Notes: generated from the sequence alone by a model not told the origin. 64,000 bases of DNA from Nitzschia sp. pyKryTriq1 (GCA_956465555.1 OY101116.1:124001-188000), one strand, 5' to 3'; counted from the first letter of the stretch, positions 20,349 to 31,989 are shown. Translations and numbers: made by a program.

Positions 20349-21335
20349 TCAATATATTAGACCCGAAGAGTGAAAAATGTGCCACTTTCTCCCGATAAAA
20401 GGTGCAACAAAGAATGGTGATGAGGATGAGGATGAGGATGGCCGTGATGAGGATAAAAAACGTTGCAGAGCGTCGGTGGGAAGAGCTGGAAATAAAAATT
20501 TGTGGAGGTGCACCTGAAGCTTGGCGCGGCTTGCTCGCCTATTGAGGGGCTGTTCGCATCTCAACGGATGCTTCGCCTCATTTTTGTCGTAGATTTCTCT
20601 ATTGATCCTACGGCGAGGAGCATCTTCGACGAATTTTTACATGTGCAAGTTGCTGGCTCGTTTAAGGAGCGCGCCATGTCGTCACGCCACAGCGCACGGA
20701 TCGAGCAGCACAGGCGACGTATTGTGAAAACCGACAACGTCAACCGCGGATCTTGAATCCTGGCCGAAAAGGAAGAACAAAAATGATGATGAATTTCTTG
20801 CTCGCTATTTTGTTGGGATCAATTACCTGGTAGCGGCCGAAATGACACTTGTGCCCATCGACTGAAGATACACAATATTCTCGACGACTCTCTTCCATTC
20901 ACCAACGATCGATACCCACCGTTGCAAGGAAGAGGACCATGGTGCCAGCTGGTCGACTATACACTCGAACCGACTCTCGAGGATGTGTCTTTACCTGTCA
21001 GCTGGTTGACATTTCCTCCCATGTCACGTAGTACATGTCAACCGGTAGCTGTTTCACCGATATGATGTTCCAAAGTCGTTTCCTCTATGATGACTTGTTC
21101 TTTGCACTCTTTTATCTTCAATCGGCGGCGGCACTCCCGGTTCTTCTACCATAGTACTCCTCTACGAGGAAAGCCTCTATTTCAAAAACAATGTCATTCA
21201 GTCGCACCTGGTGGAATTCCATCATGGCCTGGGCCGATAAGCTAAACCTTTTAAAATATACCTTCACGGGGGTATGTCAAGAACAAGTAAAGTACATACT
21301 AGCAGAATCCTTGTTCTTGCCAAAGCGGAACTTTA
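20349..21335. other. Spacer leading into retroelement debris
   Basis: No complete gene is seen. Near 20855-21065 one + frame is open for about 65 codons (around YPPLQGRGPWCQLVDYTLEP) and another nearby reads MMFQSRFLYDDLFFALFYLQ. They look like broken coding pieces in two frames, but I recognise neither. Confidence 0.4.
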
Positions 21336-22271
21336 GTGCGAGATGATGATGGTCGTCTTGCAAAAGCAAAAGCCATGCCGATTGAATTGTTTGAGTGCTG
21401 CCAAACAAGATGTTGTTGCACGATCAGCCAACAATGGAGGACCTCTTTCTTCAAATCCCTTACCGACCGCCTAGATCGGTGGAAGACCCGGCCCAACCTA
21501 CGTCCCATACTTCGCCACGCTTTCCAACACGTTTTCCATTCCACACCCATCGAACCTAATCTCGATCCCACCTTGTACCAATTGTTCAACGACCAATCCA
21601 CCATCGGCTGGCACGGCCTCCTATACGGCTTCTTCAACAGCTCCTGGTCTCAACTCCAAGACGACTTCCTGCGATTCAATCACGACCGCACCAACACTTG
21701 CAACGGCACCCTCTGGAACGTCCATCTCATTGAATTCATCATGCTCGAACTTCACAATCTCTGGCAACTCCACAACGACTCAGTACACGGTTCCAACGCC
21801 ACCGAAGTCGAAACCAAGACCAAACAGTCCCTCGCACGGAAGATTCGATTCCTACACACCCAGAAGCATCTATGCCTCTCTGACGACGACCACCTCTTTC
21901 TCGGCTCCGAACTCGAACCGTACATCAAACGATCCAACTCCCAACACCTCAAAAATTGGCTCCATCTGTACCAAGCCCCCATCCAAGAAAGCATGCGCAC
22001 CAAGCGAGCTCGATCCGTTCAGAACACCAAACTGCTCACCGAACATTTTCCCTCTACCAGTTCCAAACCAGTGAAGAAACCCAAATCACGCTTCAATCCC
22101 CGACTCCACCGATCTCCTACCCGCCGCAAACGCAAAACTCTTCCAATTGCAGCCAATCCCCGCGCTCGCATAACTAACTATTTCAACCACGAACCTCCCA
22201 CCACATCCACACCGGCGTTGGACGTGCCAATACGCCCACCTCCATGGCCTGACCCTGCTTCCAGGACATAG
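21336..22271 (+). pseudogene. C-terminal remnant of a non-LTR retrotransposon reverse-transcriptase ORF (tentative)
   Basis: The frame is open for 311 codons but has no catalytic domain of its own. It resembles the extreme C-terminus of LINE-type polymerases: a Trp-rich segment IGWHGLLYGFFNSSW, then IEFIMLELHNLWQLHNDSVHG (W...RND/HND...HG pattern), and a basic low-complexity tail. Codon use favours C at third positions, unlike its neighbours, which suggests foreign origin. The 5' part holding the polymerase motifs is missing, as in 5'-truncated LINE insertions. It could also be a host gene derived from such an element. No target-site duplication was found by eye. Confidence 0.5.
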
Positions 22272-22750
22272 CGTCCCTATTTCCCCTTCCTCGACTATCA
22301 ACTCCACTTTACAACCTTCCAGCCTGATCTCAACACACTACATACAAACAATTTTCCGGGTTCACGCCCAACTGCTCTCAGCCCGCGGGGTGTCCTAGAC
22401 CGCCAGGGTGAGTACGCGAATATTCAGAGCGCAGTCATAAACTAGATATTTATTCGATTCGATATGTTGTTGCGAAGCCAAACTACTACTACAACTACTA
22501 CGACCCAGCAATCATCAAGTGATTCTACATTACAAGTGCGTGTGCTTTTAAAGCGAGTAGGCTTTTAAAGCGATAGTAGAGAGGATATATATTCAAAAGG
22601 GAGGCTGCGATTTTCGGTTGTGCTGATACATTGTCGGCTGTAGTAGTCTATTAGTAGGAATGCGTTACCCCGACCGAGTTATACTACTGTTACGATGATG
22701 ATTCATTCCTCCAGAAACCACACACAAAAAGGAGAGGGTGCTGACTCTCT
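22272..22750. other. 3' flank of the retroelement remnant
   Basis: C-rich sequence continues to about 22410, consistent with an element 3' region. Beyond that the base composition returns to that of ordinary spacer, with CTA triplets. Confidence 0.4.
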
Positions 22751-24310
22751 TCAAAATTTCCTCTTCTTGTTCGTCGTCGTTGTCGTTGTCGTTGTCGTCT
22801 GTTGACGACGACCTTTCTTCGCGTCCTCCGCCAGCAGCAGCAACATTCGATCAATACACTCATGACCACAACCCGAATCATCGCTATAACAATTCTTTTG
22901 GGACAAGTCTCGTTGTATCGTTCCGTTACTAGAACAGTGTGAAATGGTTTCGTTGGAACATTGTTGTTGCGCTTTTTGCTTGAGACGCCGATACTCGGTC
23001 AGTGCCGATTCGAATCGTTCGTTGCCCAGTCTGGCAATGGTCCGATCCAAACTTTGGAGCGCTGCCGCATGCAATAGATAATCTCCATAATTCTTGGCGT
23101 ACCATTCGATGGACTGTAAATGCGCTTGGACGGCCGGAGACCGAAAGGCAGGAACCGACAAGCGACATGTCTCGACCATGCGTTTGGTCTTGGAATCGCG
23201 GTGAGAAAAGTACAAATAATTGTTGTTGCTGTTGTTCTTTCCTCCTCCAGCAGTAGCAGTATTTTGTTTGGCATCCATCACTAGCACATCGCCCAAAGAA
23301 TCTTCCAGTCCCAGTATCAATGCAAGAGCCACGACACTTTCATCCATTCGTTCCGCCACCATGATGAAATCGTAAGCATCAATAATTTCTTGGACATTTC
23401 GTTCGACTTGGGCAGGATTGATGACAATATTATGACTATTAGTACCGTTTTCGGATGATGATGATGATGATGATGATGGTGACCATGAAGTAGGAAGTTC
23501 CTTGTGCATGGAACAATATCGGACCTGATATCCTCCACCTTGATGAGAGACGGCACCATATTGACGATGATTCCAACGAAGTTTTTGCAATATATTTTCG
23601 TCCGTGGGGAGTTCTCCCATTTGCGTCATGGACGTATAAAAGATGCGACTGATGGCTCGTGCGGCAGGATCACGAAGAGACGTGAACAAGATACTCCTTG
23701 GAACATCCCGGTGCGCATATTTGAATCCTCGGACATGCGAAAATTTGACCCACGCATGAGAATGAGAATGATAATCAGATGAATAGGAGGAGGAGGAGGA
23801 GGAAGAAGAATATCGGTAGGCGATGCGCAAGGCGATTCCGGCCGCGGTCGACGATGCTGCCTTGAAATTCTTGACATAGATAATCCCTGCACAATAAGTA
23901 CTACTACTCGTAGTGTTGTAGTTCGTAGTAGCATTAGACTCGAATGATCGATTGTCGGTGTTGCTGTTGATGATCCAGGCGGATCGATTCGTCTTGTCCG
24001 GATACGCCCGAGCGAGTCGAGACGCTGTGCTATGAATGCACTCGCGAGTCAAGCAAACATTGCTGATGGTGTCGGATCTAGGCGTAGTAGTAATATCGCC
24101 ACCAACCTCATCAGCAGCATCACCCCCCTGGTTTCGATGCTGCTGATGTAGCGTACCCGTACTACTCGTACTTGTATTACTACTCGTAGGAATAATAAAC
24201 ACACTCACAAAAAATGGAAGCAAGGTGGTGAGGGCCACCCAAAAGACCAGAATCCGTGGCATCCATTTCCGCAAATTCTTGTTCATCAAGCAGGCCGCCT
24301 CCCTCGTCAT
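22751..24310 (-). CDS. Carbohydrate-type sulfotransferase, type II Golgi membrane protein
   Basis: The protein has 519 residues. A basic N-terminus and one membrane segment (about 19-40) fit a Golgi type II enzyme. The PAPS 5'-phosphosulfate loop is at about 147-155 (VKNFKAASST), close to the KTHKTASST form of Gal-3-O and related sulfotransferases. The 3'-phosphate site is at about 209-222 (FTSLRDPAARAISR, with R213 and S221). A conserved later block is EIIDAYDFIMVAERMDESVV. Such enzymes move sulfate from PAPS to sugars in the Golgi. About eight N-glycosylation sites and several Cys in the lumenal part agree. The C-terminus is a Thr run plus KKRKF. With the sulfatases this suggests turnover of sulfated glycans. 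The acceptor is unknown. Confidence 0.8.
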   Translation of the reverse strand: MTREAACLMNKNLRKWMPRILVFWVALTTLLPFFVSVFIIPTSSNTSTSSTGTLHQQHRNQGGDAADEVGGDITTTPRSDTISNVCLTRECIHSTASRLARAYPDKTNRSAWIINSNTDNRSFESNATTNYNTTSSSTYCAGIIYVKNFKAASSTAAGIALRIAYRYSSSSSSSSYSSDYHSHSHAWVKFSHVRGFKYAHRDVPRSILFTSLRDPAARAISRIFYTSMTQMGELPTDENILQKLRWNHRQYGAVSHQGGGYQVRYCSMHKELPTSWSPSSSSSSSSENGTNSHNIVINPAQVERNVQEIIDAYDFIMVAERMDESVVALALILGLEDSLGDVLVMDAKQNTATAGGGKNNSNNNYLYFSHRDSKTKRMVETCRLSVPAFRSPAVQAHLQSIEWYAKNYGDYLLHAAALQSLDRTIARLGNERFESALTEYRRLKQKAQQQCSNETISHCSSNGTIQRDLSQKNCYSDDSGCGHECIDRMLLLLAEDAKKGRRQQTTTTTTTTTNKKRKF

Positions 24311-25262
24311 TCTGCAATAGTCTACGTACAGTACCCTGCAAGTATAGAGGATGATATATCAATCTGCCATTGTCATCATCGACATCATCATCATCATCAA
24401 AGAGTCTCTAGTCTACTACTAGTAGAGTCTAAAAGTCCTTGGCTTGTGCTGCTGGTACGACCAAAACTACAACCCATCGTGCGCATCATATCATCGTCAC
24501 GATAAATGCATGCGCTAGCTGTATCTATGCGATGCATGTAAATATTATGTGCCAATTCGACCACTGCGACCATATTCTCCGCATGCGAGTAGAAGCGGGA
24601 GAAACACGATCGCACGCACCAACGACAGACACACGACACACCTCTCTTATCTCGTGACTGACTGACGACTGACTCACTCGTCCGAGGAGGATGAGTCGAC
24701 GCATTTTTAAAAAAAAGATGCCGACGGGTCTCTTGCGACTCATTCGACCTTTCGCCCATGTTCGCAACACCCGCGTGGTACCCCAGGACTGTTGCACGTA
24801 CTTGCTCGTACTACGTTCCACTCTACCGGTAGAGTAGATACAGAGGGTCATCGTCGTCGGAGTCGAAACAATAGGTTTATCTAAACAAATCAAATGCCAA
24901 TTTGGAATTATAGTCAATGACCGACGATGACTTAAATATTGGACTTACTTAGCGAGATCTTGCATGATTGTATTATTGCATGGATTCAAGATTGGGCGGT
25001 TCTCCGCTTCTCCACAAGCCGCATGTCGTAGTTTTGGCGGGAAGGGGAGAGCGAGGTCGGTGGCAGTTTCATCCATTCGAGAATCCGCAGAGCCACCACC
25101 TTTTCGTTCTTGTGCTCTTGTCTACCAGCAGTACTGAACATGAGATTGTTGATTCTTCACATCGTCCACACAACAGCATACCCATAAAACCAACAAGACA
25201 CACGACTACCATTCCATCCAAATTGCTGCTGCTTGTGTGGATCGTGAAAAAATAAAATAAGA
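24311..25262. other. Divergent spacer
   Basis: It lies between two genes pointing away from each other. Small frames occur on both strands (such as 24968-25255), but none shows family features or a good start. An upstream ATG with a very short frame lies near 25140. Confidence 0.45.
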
Positions 25263-26750
25263 ATGGCGACGACGACGACGACGATGATGATAATGGATCT
25301 AAGTTCTTCCATCAAGGTCGACCCCACTGCTTGGTGCACGTCTCCAGCCTTTACGGAATGGAACTGCGATTGCAATTCGTTCGACGTGGCGACTGGTGTG
25401 GGCCAGGTGAATGATTGTCTCTATCAGCAAGATTGTGGAAGATGCAACACTACGGATTCTTGCATGGACACCTTTGTCTCGGTCGATATGAGAGAGGATG
25501 ACTCGTATATGTTGCAAGTCTGCCAAGCGTACGATATTTGGAGTTTGTGCATCGACGAAACCATCGAAGCAGCGAATGTGAGGATGATGGACTCCTGCGT
25601 ATTCTCCGCGGGTGGTTTCGAATATTGTTGCGACAGTTCCGATACCGCTTCTTGTGGTTATGCGTTTTGTCCAGGAGAGGATGATGGATCTTCCTTGTCC
25701 TTTGACGTGTGCCTGTTGCTGAATGCGAATTGTCCCCGATTGGAATCCGACTCCACACCCCCTCCCTCGCCGATGACTCCCACTCTGTTTGACAGTGAAG
25801 GCAGCAGCAACGAAACTAGTGCTAGTACCTTGTCTGGTGATGGGAATGAGACCCTATTCTTCGAAGATCCTATGGTGGGCGGCGAAGAAGAGGGCGATAA
25901 TTCTACAATTATTTACGAAAAGGAGATGGAAATCCCTGGCAACTTTAGCGACAACAACAACACACTCTTTGAGATTGTATGGGAGGAGGAAATCTGCAAT
26001 GGCAATTTGACATCCGAATCCTTCGTTCCAGTGGACGAGCAAGACTGCAGTATGTTGGACATTGCCTCGGGGACTTGGTTCAGTATTGTGGGAAACGGAG
26101 ATTATGTACAATTAGTCCCATCCTGTTCGGAGGAACTCAGCAACGTTACAGTGGCAGTGATAGGTGGAACATCCTGCAACGATCTATCGTGCATCATGGA
26201 ACCCGAGCTATTCGACATTTCCTGTACCGGTAATACAAGTACAAGTACCAGCAGTGGTGAACCCATACTAATCATACGATATCTGCAACCCGGCAACAAT
26301 GCGACGGAACTAGTGGACGCAGTCGCACTTACGACGGATTTAGCAGGAGGAGCACTAGCACCATTGGATTTCTTGGCCATGGATGGTGTCACCTATTATA
26401 TCCAAATCGAAGGAATCGATGAAGATTTGTTGCTTCTCATGGAGGATCCTCCGTTTGAGGTTGTGAGTCTGGGACCAGGTCCAGAGACGACGGATGGTCT
26501 GGCGCCAACGGCGGCTCCCAGCAGCACGTCCACTTCCACCGACACGGAGACCGACACCACCAATTCTACTACTTCCACTGAAGCACCGACCGTTGCCGCT
26601 ACAACATTGGCACCTGCGACACCCGCGCCGAAACAAGGCTCAGACGGCTCCTCTGGTGCTGCTGCTGCTTCTCTTCTTTGTTCTTCCTTCTTCTTATTGT
26701 GGGTAGGAATGATGCTATCCACAGCGTGCAGCGTCAGTGCCTTGCTTTAA
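25263..26750 (+). CDS. Cys-rich surface protein with GPI-type tail (function unknown)
   Basis: The protein has 495 residues. The first 165 or so hold about 20 Cys (WNCDCN, CGRC, YCCDSSD, CGYAFCPG), which suggests a disulfide-bonded outer domain. A Ser/Thr/Asn-rich part with many glycosylation sites and a second Cys-poor domain follow. A Thr/Ala/Pro linker leads to a C-terminal hydrophobic tail (about 472-495) after small residues, as in GPI-anchored proteins. The present N-terminus (Met-Ala-Thr5) is not a signal peptide, which is odd for such a protein. A first exon upstream may be missing from this model. I do not recognise the family. Confidence 0.72.
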   Translation: MATTTTTMMIMDLSSSIKVDPTAWCTSPAFTEWNCDCNSFDVATGVGQVNDCLYQQDCGRCNTTDSCMDTFVSVDMREDDSYMLQVCQAYDIWSLCIDETIEAANVRMMDSCVFSAGGFEYCCDSSDTASCGYAFCPGEDDGSSLSFDVCLLLNANCPRLESDSTPPPSPMTPTLFDSEGSSNETSASTLSGDGNETLFFEDPMVGGEEEGDNSTIIYEKEMEIPGNFSDNNNTLFEIVWEEEICNGNLTSESFVPVDEQDCSMLDIASGTWFSIVGNGDYVQLVPSCSEELSNVTVAVIGGTSCNDLSCIMEPELFDISCTGNTSTSTSSGEPILIIRYLQPGNNATELVDAVALTTDLAGGALAPLDFLAMDGVTYYIQIEGIDEDLLLLMEDPPFEVVSLGPGPETTDGLAPTAAPSSTSTSTDTETDTTNSTTSTEAPTVAATTLAPATPAPKQGSDGSSGAAAASLLCSSFFLLWVGMMLSTACSVSALL

Positions 26751-27520
26751 AAAAGATTATTTCTTGGGAAAACAACAACATCATCAACAAGGGATAACCA
26801 CAAGAAGAACATGATCATTCGTAAAGAAGAAAATACAACAAGTCGAAAATAACAAGTTCTGCATACGAATACTTAAAGTGCAACAAGAACATGAATCCTA
26901 CTAGGAATAATCAATCATCATCTCACTACTCTACTAGACTAGTAGTATGTAGTAAAATAGTTAGTATTAGACTACTACTGGTAGTAGACAAGAGTATCAT
27001 CATATTATGTCGTCAAAGGTCTACTCATCCAAGAAAGAAACTTCCCTCGCATATTACGATTGCTCGATCGAAACGAAGGCGACGCTGCTCGAGTGAGTGC
27101 GGTCGAGTGAGTTGAGTTGAGTTGAGTTGAGTTGAGTTGAGTCGTCGTCATGGGTATAGTAGTGCAGTCACGGAGGACTGGACTACGTAGACCCAATCCA
27201 GAGAACAACTACACGTACTTTTTGGCCGGAATGAAAAAAATTCTGCTGTCTATGGATCTACTACTAGAGTAGTAGGATGCGTATCCGTTTTGCGCATTGC
27301 GTCATCGCGCGTCGTTCGACGTGTTTTTTCTTTTTCATTAGAGTACTTCTATTGTTAGACACGTTGGTTCTATCCGCAAAAACTGGAAAGCTAAAGCATT
27401 CTTCTTTTCACATCATCATCATCATCATCATCATCGCGAGACACATTATAAGCAACTAACGTCTCTAGTATTACCTCTTTGTTCCACGTACAGAGAGTCA
27501 GTCAGTCAGTCGGCATTATC
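26751..27520. other. Spacer with CTAGTAG tracts and a GTTGA repeat
   Basis: No gene is seen. It holds CTAGTAG-type tracts (about 26930-26985), the GTTGA tandem repeat and an ATC tract (27414-27435). Confidence 0.5.
27111..27140 (+). repeat. (GTTGA)6 tandem repeat
   Basis: Six perfect copies of GTTGA, about 380 bp upstream of the lipase-like gene. Confidence 0.95.
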
Positions 27521-29146
27521 ATGGGCCCAAAGCGTTTAGAAGACACTTCTACTATTACTACACGTGCTAATATTACCAGCAACGATGCCGAAACATCATC
27601 ATCTCCTCCTTGTTGTTTGCCCAACAACAACAACAACAACAAGAGATCAAGTTCCGTCGTCACGGATGAAGATTGGGCGGCTCTGTTGAAGGAAGAGCCT
27701 TTGCAGATCCCACCATCCTCCATTGAGCGTTCTTCCGTTTGGATGGCTGGCATCGTAGTCTTTGCTGTGGCCATGATTTGGCCGCCATTGATTTTGGTCG
27801 TGACGTATTTACTATCGATTCTTTTGCCGTATTGCTTTCGTCGCAATGATGACGCGGTGACGAGACGAAAACTCCTCGATGCCTTTGAAAAAAAAGATCG
27901 ACTTTCGGATTCCTTGCGAGAAATTGCCGACCATGTTTCTCTGGACAAGGGATATTGGACCAACTCACGGTACGTGTACTACGGTCGGTACATGATATTA
28001 TTATGTCATGCATTTTCATGTCATATCTCCTTTTCATGGCGATGGAGATCCTTGAGGAATGACGATTCGAAATTGATGTGAAGGAGAACCAGCCATATAT
28101 ATTCTATTCTCATGTTTGATGATTCTTGTTATGCTCTTTGATGTATTGTTATTTGATATGACTGATTTTCCTTATTTTTCTTTTCTTTGTTTCCTCATAC
28201 TACATAATACTGCTGACTATTACTACAAACCCCAAAATAAAGTGGATCATTGCTGTATTATACGATTCTGACGCCCACGGCGCGGCCCGTCCAAGCGGTC
28301 GTTTGTTTCTGTCATGGATATTCGGACACACCGACCTATACGAAACGGCGACAATTGTCCTACATGGCGCAGCGTGCTGGGATTGCCGTGGTCATGATCG
28401 AGTACGAAGGGCATGGTCGGAGCGATGGAACATTGGGTCTTATTTTGGATTGGAACGTATTGGTCCAGGATGTGCATTCCTTTTTTCATCAAATGACGCA
28501 ACGACGATTTCCCGACCAAAAGATCTTTCTCATGGGAGAGAGTATGGGTGGTGCAATCGCGTATTCTATCATCAAGGCCCATCCAGACTTTTACAGGGGT
28601 GTCAATTTTGTATCACCCATGTGCAAAATTGCCCAAGACATGTTGCCACCCGAATGGGTCATTGATGTGGGTCGGAAAATTGCCGGACCGACGGGGACTA
28701 CTACGACAGCGATTGGATACCTTCCGATTGCTCCCTCCAAGGGCGACTTGAAAATGTTTACCTTCAAGCTTCCACACAAGCGTGCCTTGAATTCGCGATG
28801 TCCTTCCGTATATGCACGAAAGCCTCGATTTGCTACCGCTCGGGAGCTATTGAATGCTACCAAGGTCATTTCGGAAAGTCTGGGAACCTTTGAAGCTCCC
28901 TTTTTAGTACAACATGGGAAGGCCGATCGAGTGACCGATCCCATGTTGTCGCAAGCGTTGTACGATGAATGCCAATCGAAAGACAAGACGATCAAACTTT
29001 ACGATGGAATGTGGCATGCTCTGACAGGTGGAGAACCAGCCGAAAACGCCGAATTTGTCATGAACGATTCGATTCAATGGATTTTAGAAAGAGCGGGTGG
29101 TGGTGGTGCTGCTGCTGCAGCATTAGACGGCAAGAAACGAAAGTAA
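27521..29146 (+). CDS. Monoacylglycerol-lipase-like serine hydrolase, membrane-anchored
   Basis: Exons 27521-27969 and 28243-29146 with a 273-bp intron (GTACGT...AAAG) give 450 residues. Joining CG with T gives Arg and keeps the frame. The N-terminal third is a low-complexity leader followed by a membrane segment (about 72-102) that anchors the enzyme. The alpha/beta hydrolase part shows the oxyanion block CFCHGYSD, YEGHGRSDG, the nucleophile elbow GESMGG, the Asp in HGKADRVTDP and the His in MWHALTGGEP. This order is typical of monoglyceride lipase and lysophospholipase relatives that cleave acylglycerols. It probably works at a membrane on lipid substrates; specificity cannot be read. The tail is Gly/Ala-rich and ends KKRK. 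The eEF2-kinase gene converges on it 192 bp away. Confidence 0.88.
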
Positions 29147-29338
29147 TGCGCTCTACTACTAGTACTAGTCTACCGTACTCACTCTTCGTACATGATGGTA
29201 CCTGGTACCTGGTACGGTACTCTACAAGTACCAACTGCACAGCATGAGCACTCTACTCTAGATCGTACGTGGATACTGCTTGACCGAAAGAAGCAGCAAG
29301 TACAGCATCTAAACTAGAATTAGTATTTTTTTTCCCAT

Positions 29339-31989
29339 TCATCCTAATAGCTCTGACGCTCTGAGGCTCAATTCGGTTGCCTTTTTCATCTTGTTCGCCA
29401 CCATGGCGTCGCTTGAAGCCTCTTCTAACAATGCCGCGGCAGCTTCCTTGTCCCCCGCGACTGCCTTTAATTCTCCCAGTTCCGCTTTGAGCTCGTAAAG
29501 TTCCACTAGGAACCGTTCGTCGCTATTCTCGGCACCCAAAGCCTCCTCGTCCGAAAGTGGTCCACCCAATGCGGTTTGAGTCGCTGTCGGTGGAACGATG
29601 AGACGAACGTGCTCCGGTGTTAACGTCTCGCTGGAGCCGTCATCATCGTACTTGATAGTAATCATAATATTACTATTATTACCGTCCTCATCGCCCTCTG
29701 AAACCGATTCAATCACACCTGGATAGTAACTTCCTTCCAAGCAGTAATTGCCCTCGGCTCGGTCTCCGGGATGAAAACGAGACGGGGCACGATTCGAAAG
29801 TTGCGATTTGTGCGATTCGACTTCCTTCTTTTCGTTCTCCGCATCTTGGTGTAGCTTTAAAATATCTTCAATGAGCTGCATGAGTGTCGCGTCCGAAGCC
29901 TTTTCTTGTTCCTCGTCTTCGCTTTCTCGTTCGTCGAGATATACCTGGTACAAAAAACAGCCAGCGGCTGCCTTGGGGGCGGCCGGAGGATACGGCGATT
30001 CCATGGCACGGCGCAATAGATCTTTGGCTCGTTCAAAGTCTACGGGAACAATAGTTTGGAGTAGGTCCGAAACGGATGTTCCAAGACCGGCATGAAGACG
30101 TCCCAATGCCAGACATGCTGGGACGCAGTTCATGGACGCGGCGTGGGAGAGATGATACAAAACGGAAAAGGCGTCGTGATGAGGAATCGAGTCTTTGTCA
30201 TCGTCGGGTCTTGTGGGAACCACTTCTGGAAAGCGTCCCATGCCATGCAATACTGCCAGTTGATAGTGTACTCTTCCCAAGTTGGCCGTCGTCTTGGCGG
30301 AAATCGGCATTGGATCTGACACTGTTCGTACTAGAAGGCTGGGGCGTTTGGGTTGACGACTATTTTTGTTTGTCTTGTGCATCAATTCTCCACTGGCCTT
30401 GCGATGAAAGACTTTGTGATCAAAGGTAAAATCTTGCTTGGCCAACTCCAAACATACTTTCACCTCGTCAATATCCGATGTGGTCCGAGAAAAGACGGGC
30501 TTGGAGCTTTTTCGTCCTCGGGTGGAAGAACCACGCAAGGAGTTGCGAATGTCATCTCGTCCAATAATTTTACTACTGGTTTGGTTGGATCGGCGTTCGG
30601 TATTCCGCATGTCTTCGGGAATGATCTCTTGGGGAGGCGTGATCAATAAACTTTGGCGTCGGGATCGATTCACATCCAAGGCGGCAAACCGATCGAGACC
30701 TTTAATGGCACTGGCATAGGAAGAATCATTATCGTAGGACGATGATTGTTCATCGTCTTCGTATTTGGCTTGATGTTTCAATTCGTTTTTCGAAAGTGCG
30801 AATACTGGAATCCCCATGGAATCTGCCAGTGTATTATGCCGAAAGGTTTTGAAAAACAATGCCATTCCTCGTGGTCCTAAATCTCCATCTCCAAAACGAT
30901 AATCCGACGAAAGGACTGCATCATCATGAACGTGGCAATTGCCCATCTGTAGTAAGTATTTAATCCTGCTTCATGTTTCAATCATAAAAAGTCCTCATTC
31001 GTACTCTGGCACGCACGCAATCACGTACGTAGTTACGTACCTTGTGGATCGGTAAAGAGATCTCCTACTCCTTGAATATCCGCCACCAATCGCTCTCCTT
31101 CGGAATCATAAAATGAAAAGGCCGAAAACGTCTGAGGCGTCACTCGGTGCAAGTCCTCATCGACAAATCCCGAATTGGTATTGTGCTTGGTAAATCCAGC
31201 TCCAAAGACATCGTGGCCAGCAATGAATCGTTCTACCGCAAACCATGGCCTTCCAGGCCGATCCGGAAATTCCATTGCATACGCTCGAATGAAAATGATG
31301 GATTTCGGTGGATGACCTTCGTTGTTGAATCGTTCAGCCCAATGGGAGGCTTCATACTGCAATGCTATATCATTCCGAACGGCATCCTTGGCACCTTCCG
31401 ATGTGTCGATTTTATCATCACCACCATCTACTTGATGATGATACGCCTTGGCAATATAGTTGCATGCCGCATGATTCCATCCCAATTTACTGTGAAAGTG
31501 ATGGTTCGTTGCCGTTTGTGGCGGCGTTGCCCGTTTTTTAAGCCGATAACAAAATCTCATGGCACCGTGCGTAAACGCTTCCTGCTCCATCTTGACAATC
31601 GTTTCATCTTGCAGCCATGTTTTGATTTCCGGTTGATACAAATGTCGAATGACTCGCTCGGCAGGAATTCGCTCCATGTGATGCTTGGCCCATGGATCGC
31701 CCTCTGTCACGGCCTTGGCCGCCGCGTCTTTGAGACTACAGTGCAGTACAGCATATGTAATATTTGATTCATGAACATCAAAATCAAAATCAAAACCCCG
31801 ATCAGACGAAAAGAAAAGGATGAGAGAGCTCGGTTCGTTGCATTGGTGTGCATCCATTCCATGCATCCACACTGTACCACTATGCATGCCCAACTAGCCC
31901 ATCAGCCAGCTACATGTCATATACCTACGCTTGCTTTTGACTTACATGCGAATCAGTTTCTTCCGGGGTTCCTTCGCTTCTGTCGTCAT
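29339..31989 (-). CDS. eEF2-kinase-type alpha-kinase with Tudor-like insert and Sel1/TPR-like C-terminus
   Basis: Three exons, 31989-31946, 31735-31041 and 30915-29339, give 771 residues; phases match at both introns (GTAAGT...GTAG, 210 bp; GTACGT...GCAG, 125 bp). Kinase features are DPW (28-30), GAMRFCYRLKKR, the nucleotide-site Lys in NYIAKAYHH, GRPWFAVERFIAG, VADIQGVGDLFTDPQ and the Gly-rich loop FGDGDLGPRGMA. The second splice site is fixed by this family block, because it restores DPQ-VLSSDYRFGDGDLG. eEF2 kinase phosphorylates elongation factor 2 and slows translation. The segment before DPW (LKDAAAKAV) is where the animal enzyme binds calmodulin. The C-terminal half has alpha-helical repeats as in the family, plus a Tudor-like block. 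The 44-nt first exon is the weakest part of the model. Confidence 0.87.

Noticed and set aside
24968-25255. 95-codon frame before the Cys-rich gene
   Set aside because: No domain, no signal peptide, ordinary spacer composition.
30916-30946. ATG at 30946 as start of a separate Sel1-like gene
   Set aside because: The true exon starts at 30915 and joins the kinase with the family block DPQVLSSDYRFGDG intact.
31736-31893. N-terminus MGMHSGTVWMHG of the alpha-kinase
   Set aside because: Low-complexity Phe/Asp residues unlike the family; an in-phase acceptor at 31736 and an upstream exon fit better.
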